The notes under the pieces: generated by a model
Told to the model about the DNA's origin: nothing
The model's input: only the letters and a program-made list of their open reading frames with translations
Database searches by the model: none
Part shown: one piece after another, positions 30,104 through 34,034 of the stretch
Layout of the letters: every line of letters begins with the position of its first letter
Numbering within the stretch: position 1 is the stretch's first letter
Translations under genes and position numbers: made by a program
DNA from: FW021-bin31 sp964467635
GTDB lineage: Bacteria; Bacteroidota; Bacteroidia; Chitinophagales; Chitinophagaceae
DNA: 34,034 bases
Direction of reading: 5' to 3'
Assembly (NCBI GenBank): GCA_964467635.1
Contig: CAYXRN010000020.1
Span: forward strand, 1 to 34,034

Positions 30104-32083
30104 TCATGGCTGTTCCAAGGACTGGGCTTTTTTTTGTCGTGTACTGATCACTTCCAATTCGGTTCTCCGGTTCCTCGCTCGTCCTTCCGCTGTCGCGTTG
30201 GAGGCGACGGGATGCGTTTCTCCAAAACCTTTGGCTGTTAACCTTTCTGGAGAAATGCCTTTAGTCTTTAGATAGTCCACTACTGCTCCCGCTCGTTTTT
30301 GAGACAACACCCTGTTGTGTTCTTCACTGCCCTGATTGTCCGTATAGCCATTGATTTGTATGGACAAGCCGGGGTTTTGTTTCAACAATTTTACCACTTT
30401 ATTCAATTCGCTGTAGGATTGGGGCCGGAGGCTGTAGGCGTCTACATCAAAAAAGATATTCTTTAATACCACCCGTGCATTGGCTTCGATAGGCTGCAAG
30501 GGGATATCAATTTTATAAGGACGCCACTGCACGGAATCATTCTGGAAAGAAAAGTTGGCGGAATAAAAAAGGAAGCCGGGCTTGCTCACGTTAAAGGCGT
30601 ATGCTTTTCCTGTCGGCAGTGTGATCAGATAAGCGCCCTTTTTATCAGTAACGATAGTTGTCAACGGCTTGCCGGTTTCAAGGCTGGTTAACTCAATTTT
30701 GGCCGTCACGGGCGCTCCGGTTTTTTGATTAAATACATGACCCTGTACATACAAAGTCATCACAGGGCGCGCGGCCGGATAGAGGGTAAAACGGTAAATA
30801 TCCAGCTTGCCCCGGGAGTCTTTGCGATCTGAGGCGAAGTAGGCCGTTTTCCCCTCAGCGGATACGAAGATACTTCCATCATGATCGATGGTGTTGATGG
30901 GGTAGCCCAGGTTATGGGGCTCACTCCAGGAACCATCTATTTTCTTTCTGGCATAATACAAATCTACACCTCCAACCCCCGGCAGGCCATCGGAGGCGAA
31001 GTACAGGGTTTTGTTGTCCGCGTGAATAAACGGACTGCTTTCATTTCCAGGGGTGTTGACGGAATCGCCCAGGTTTTCCGGCTTGCTCCAGCGGCCATCC
31101 GCCTGTAAGTGGCTAACATAGATATCGCTTCCGCCAAAGCCACCCCTGCGGTTGCTCACAAAATACAGGTTCTTTTGGTCGGGAGAGAGGCTGGGTTGGG
31201 TGTCCCAGTCCGGACTGTTGATTGGCGGACCGATGTTTTGGGGGGCACTCCATCCTGCATCTTGTTTTACCGCGTAATAAATATCACAGCTGCCAAAGCC
31301 GTCACGCCTGTCGCATATGGTAAACAGCAATATTTTTCCATCCTGTGAAATGTTTTCTGCGCCTTCATTGTATCGGGAGTTGATCCCCTGGCCATCTTCT
31401 CCAAAGGAAATGCCGGTAAGTGGCTGAGCTTTTGTCCACTGGCTGTCCACCAGGTGGCTCACAAAGAAGTCTTCATTATGACCGGCTAAGTTCCTGGTGA
31501 AGATCAATTTTTCCCCGTCAATAGTGAGGCTTGGAAAGTATTCGGCATCCGGGCTGTTGATGCTGTCTCCGAGGTTCACCGGATTGAATGGCAATTGTTT
31601 TTGTGCGCTGTTTAAACCGAACTGAAAATGCGCTTTCCACTCCAGTGCCTTCTTGCGGCTGCTTTCCGTTAATGAATTCACCTGCAGATAACGGTCGATG
31701 AGGCGCAATGCTTTGGAAAAATCGCCCGTTCCCGCTGCCGCCTGTGCATAGGTGTAATAACCCGGCAGTAAATAATTGGAGTCAATCTCATAGGCCCGGT
31801 CAAAATATTTTAGCGCTTTGGTGTAGGCCCGTTTACGGGCGTAGATGCTGGCCATCAGCGCATAAGCATCCAAAAAAGCGGGTGCTTTCTCTATGGCCTT
31901 CTCTAAGAGCGCTAGTGTTTCCTGCTGGGCTTTTTCTGTGGGTACAGCAGCTGTTTTTTGGGCCGCTTCATACCAACTCATGGCTCTTGCGGGAACCTCC
32001 GAAGGGCGGTATTGCGCAAAAACAGTACCTGGTAAGAGTCCGGCTGCCAAAATAATGAACAGAAGCTTTTTTAGGACTTGCAT
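30104..32083 (-). CDS. TPR / PD40 propeller / carboxypeptidase-regulatory / OmpA protein, PorE-like
   Basis: A 659-residue envelope protein. After a signal peptide (cut near VFAQ, residue 24) come tetratricopeptide repeats (about 35-160), then five PD40 (WD40-like) repeats (about 190-440) whose cores read DGEKLIFTR, DGKILLFTI, DQKNLYFVSNRRGGFGGSDIY, DNKTLYFASD and EGKTAYFASDRKDSRGKLDIY. A carboxypeptidase-regulatory-like fold follows (about 450-525), then an OmpA C-terminal peptidoglycan-binding domain (about 545-645, with INGYTDNQGSEEHNRVLSQKRA and ARNRRTELEV). This is the order found in PorE of the type IX secretion system, but PorE is a lipoprotein and this protein has no lipobox. Bacteroidota have several such paralogs, so a T9SS role is possible, not shown. 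Confidence 0.88.
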   Translation of the reverse strand: MQVLKKLLFIILAAGLLPGTVFAQYRPSEVPARAMSWYEAAQKTAAVPTEKAQQETLALLEKAIEKAPAFLDAYALMASIYARKRAYTKALKYFDRAYEIDSNYLLPGYYTYAQAAAGTGDFSKALRLIDRYLQVNSLTESSRKKALEWKAHFQFGLNSAQKQLPFNPVNLGDSINSPDAEYFPSLTIDGEKLIFTRNLAGHNEDFFVSHLVDSQWTKAQPLTGISFGEDGQGINSRYNEGAENISQDGKILLFTICDRRDGFGSCDIYYAVKQDAGWSAPQNIGPPINSPDWDTQPSLSPDQKNLYFVSNRRGGFGGSDIYVSHLQADGRWSKPENLGDSVNTPGNESSPFIHADNKTLYFASDGLPGVGGVDLYYARKKIDGSWSEPHNLGYPINTIDHDGSIFVSAEGKTAYFASDRKDSRGKLDIYRFTLYPAARPVMTLYVQGHVFNQKTGAPVTAKIELTSLETGKPLTTIVTDKKGAYLITLPTGKAYAFNVSKPGFLFYSANFSFQNDSVQWRPYKIDIPLQPIEANARVVLKNIFFDVDAYSLRPQSYSELNKVVKLLKQNPGLSIQINGYTDNQGSEEHNRVLSQKRAGAVVDYLKTKGISPERLTAKGFGETHPVASNATAEGRARNRRTELEVISTRQKKAQSLEQP

Positions 32084-32121
32084 CTCTCTAAGGTAACGCC
32101 TTTTTTGGCAAAAACGTGTGG

Positions 32122-34034
32122 CTAATCGTACACCCTCCTTAATTTCAGATCAGTAACCGGCTGAATGATCAACGGGAACTTCTCAATAGTCACAAAGCTG
32201 GAGTCCAATCCAAATCCCCGCTCTTCGGAAAGGCTGATCTTCTTCAAATAAAAATAGCCTTTCATGATCAATCTTTCCACCAGGGGCAGGTCGTTATCGT
32301 GGGAGAGAAACTTCGACATGACAATAAAGCGAAAGTCACCGGCTATATTGTTTTTGCTCAGTGATTCATACCGGCTGATAATATTCACTTCTTTACGTTT
32401 GACCATATCTTCCACCACCTTTCGGAACATAAGGTTAATCCGTTGCTCAACCCGGAATCCCAATCGAAACTCTATCCGGATGACTTCGTTTGGAATAATG
32501 GTATGAACAATATAGTCGGAGCGGTAGGGCTCGTCCAGCACATCGACATGTAAAAACCAATAAATATCCGCCCGCTTGGGCTTTTTATTGAAGATGGAAT
32601 AGATGATCTTATGCTCAATCTCGGTGGGGTGGTTGGCGCTGGTCAGGTAGATCAGGTGCGTAGAGTTTTTGGGAATACTGGTATCCGCACTGATTTCCTG
32701 TAACTGGGGCAAATAGTCTTTGATCTTTACGAATTCCACATAACGGTTTTGAATTTTGCGCGCCCGGTACCAGATGTAATTCACCAGGAAGAGGAAAATT
32801 CCCAGGACTACCGTTACATATCCGCCTTCGGGGAAATAGTGAATATTGGCAAACAAAAAAGCAAATTCAATGGTGAGATACACCACCAGGTAAAGGGCGA
32901 TGAGCCATTTCTTGACATGCGAGAGCGCCAGGTAGTAGATCAGCATAAACGAGGTCATGATCATTGTTATAGTGATCGCCAGGCCATAGGCCGCTTCCAT
33001 GTTTTTAGACTCCCCGCCAAAATACAGGACAACCGCCACGCAGCCTACGGCCAGGAACAAATTGATTCCCGGGATGTACAACTGCCCTTTCTCTTCAGTT
33101 GGATAGTTGATCTTCATCTTCGGCCATAAATTAAGCTTGATCGCTTCGCTTATCAGGGTATAGGATCCGGAAATCATGGCCTGGCTGGCAATAATGGCCG
33201 CCATGGTAGCTATGGCAATGCCTATGGGAACAAACCAATCCGGCATGATGGCAAAAAATATCCGGGTATCTTCGGGGATAACCTGGCCTTTAAATTGTAA
33301 GGCCCAGGCTGCCTGGCCCAGGTAGCTTAATATCAGGCATATTTTGACGTATATCCAGGATAAGCGGATGTTTTCGCGTCCGCAATGTCCCAGGTCGGCG
33401 TATAAAGCTTCCGCCCCTGTCGTACAGAGAAAAACAGCCGCCAGGATCAAAAATCCCTTAGGATAAGTAGCGAGCAACTTGATGGCGTAGTAAGGATTAA
33501 AGGCTTTAAATACGGCCCAGTCGTCAGAAATATGCAGCAAGCCCATGACCGCCATCATGGTGAACCACACGGCCATGATCGGTCCGAAATACTTGCCAAT
33601 GAAATTGGCCCCGAATTGCTGTACGGCAAACAAGACTACTATGATGGCCAATACCACCTTTACGGTCACATGATGCGGCAGGCTGAGTCCTTCTATGGCA
33701 GAAGTGATAGTAATGGGAGGCGTAAGCAGTCCGTTGGCCAGCATAGCGGCGCCGCCAATCATGGCGAAGATAACCGCACTTTTAGCGTATCGCCGGATCA
33801 AAGCGTATAGCGAAAAGATCCCGCCCTCGCCATTGTTATCCGCCCGCATGGCGATGACGACATACTTAAGCGTCGTTTGCAGGCTGAGCGTCCATATGAT
33901 ACAGGAAGCACCGCCAACAACCAGCAACTCTGTGATCGGCTTTCCCCGCGCGATAGCGTCAAAAGTATATAAGGGAGATGTACCCAGATCGCCATAGACA
34001 ATTCCCAAGGCAACCAATAAACCTGCGGCCGTGA
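32122..34034 (-). CDS. kup: Kup-type potassium uptake transporter, 5' end outside window
   Basis: A Kup (HAK/KUP/KT) low-affinity K+ transporter of about 12 membrane helices, powered by proton symport in E. coli. The diagnostic opening VALGIVYGDLGTSPLYTFDAI is seen at 34015-33952. Also present are ADNNGEGGIFSLYALI, GLLTPPITITSAIEGL, GTGAEALYADLGHCGR-type (TTGAEALYADLGHCG) and QAMISGSYTLISEAIKL. The hydrophilic C-terminal domain starts after about residue 430. The frame continues upstream to the last base of the window (TAAGLLVALG), so the true ATG lies beyond 34034 and the TTG at 34017 is not the start. The promoter and any K+-responsive leader are outside the window. It is followed after 38 bases by the OmpA-family gene. 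Confidence 0.95.
   Translation of the reverse strand, partial: TAAGLLVALGIVYGDLGTSPLYTFDAIARGKPITELLVVGGASCIIWTLSLQTTLKYVVIAMRADNNGEGGIFSLYALIRRYAKSAVIFAMIGGAAMLANGLLTPPITITSAIEGLSLPHHVTVKVVLAIIVVLFAVQQFGANFIGKYFGPIMAVWFTMMAVMGLLHISDDWAVFKAFNPYYAIKLLATYPKGFLILAAVFLCTTGAEALYADLGHCGRENIRLSWIYVKICLILSYLGQAAWALQFKGQVIPEDTRIFFAIMPDWFVPIGIAIATMAAIIASQAMISGSYTLISEAIKLNLWPKMKINYPTEEKGQLYIPGINLFLAVGCVAVVLYFGGESKNMEAAYGLAITITMIMTSFMLIYYLALSHVKKWLIALYLVVYLTIEFAFLFANIHYFPEGGYVTVVLGIFLFLVNYIWYRARKIQNRYVEFVKIKDYLPQLQEISADTSIPKNSTHLIYLTSANHPTEIEHKIIYSIFNKKPKRADIYWFLHVDVLDEPYRSDYIVHTIIPNEVIRIEFRLGFRVEQRINLMFRKVVEDMVKRKEVNIISRYESLSKNNIAGDFRFIVMSKFLSHDNDLPLVERLIMKGYFYLKKISLSEERGFGLDSSFVTIEKFPLIIQPVTDLKLRRVYD

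Noticed and set aside
32098..32109. GCC-TTTTTT-GGC inverted repeat between kup and the OmpA-family gene
   Set aside because: Three-base arms around a homopolymer loop with no T-run after it on the transcribed strand do not make a credible terminator.
1..34034. CRISPR array, tRNA, rRNA or prophage
   Set aside because: I found no regularly spaced repeats, no tRNA-like or rRNA sequences in the gaps, and no phage structural or integrase genes.

Overview
Organism. The window is a chromosomal segment of a member of the Bacteroidota, most likely a Chitinophagales/Sphingobacteriia-type bacterium. The gene set is typical of that phylum: GldG, a PorE-like OmpA protein, an RprY-like response regulator, DUF4369/TlpA thiol proteins, a NagZ-beta-lactamase fusion and HisIE. 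The Bacteroidota sigma-factor -7 box TAnnTTTG recurs upstream of a dozen genes, and Shine-Dalgarno sequences are mostly absent. The taxonomic call is inference from gene content. No rRNA, tRNA, CRISPR array or prophage was seen. Layout, left to right. 1-570: a decayed IS200/IS605 transposase cut by the window edge, its 3' hairpin, then about 280 bases with no recognisable gene. 571-6842: a Wzx-like flippase, an exported coiled-coil protein of unknown function, a TfoX-N protein, a YhbW-like flavin monooxygenase, peptidase T with a SlyD-like FKBP in one unit, and HisIE. 6988-11175: two tandem DUF4369/thioredoxin proteins, a YceI protein, ApaG, a small membrane protein and a 1-Cys peroxiredoxin closed by a clear terminator. 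11295-15369: a second luciferase-like monooxygenase and a 990-residue NagZ-beta-lactamase fusion. 15541-18016: MutL (TTG start) and a gamma carbonic anhydrase. 18009-20641: an SNF2 helicase split into two frames exactly at an A_AAA_AAT heptamer. 20738-23187: a GntR/UTRA regulator followed by gldG without gldF. 23222-26709: an AmpD-like amidase lipoprotein, a Bcr/CflA efflux protein, a subclass B1 metallo-beta-lactamase, and a dead DUF6157 gene overlapping its end. 26777-34034: DUF6580 and DedA membrane proteins, an STM3941-family protein overlapping a TlpA-like protein, an orphan RprY-like response regulator, a PorE-like TPR/propeller/OmpA protein, and a Kup potassium transporter cut by the right edge. 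How they fit together. Most genes are housekeeping or envelope functions. Two themes recur: periplasmic thiol/redox proteins (three TlpA-like proteins, peroxiredoxin) and peptidoglycan or beta-lactam handling (NagZ-beta-lactamase, amidase, efflux protein, metallo-beta-lactamase). The strongest unusual signal is the split helicase. A single -1 slip on the heptamer, immediately before tandem stop codons, would give one 877-residue protein, and the downstream frame has no ATG or GTG start of its own near the break. Whether this is programmed recoding, a real mutation or a homopolymer error cannot be told from this sequence alone.
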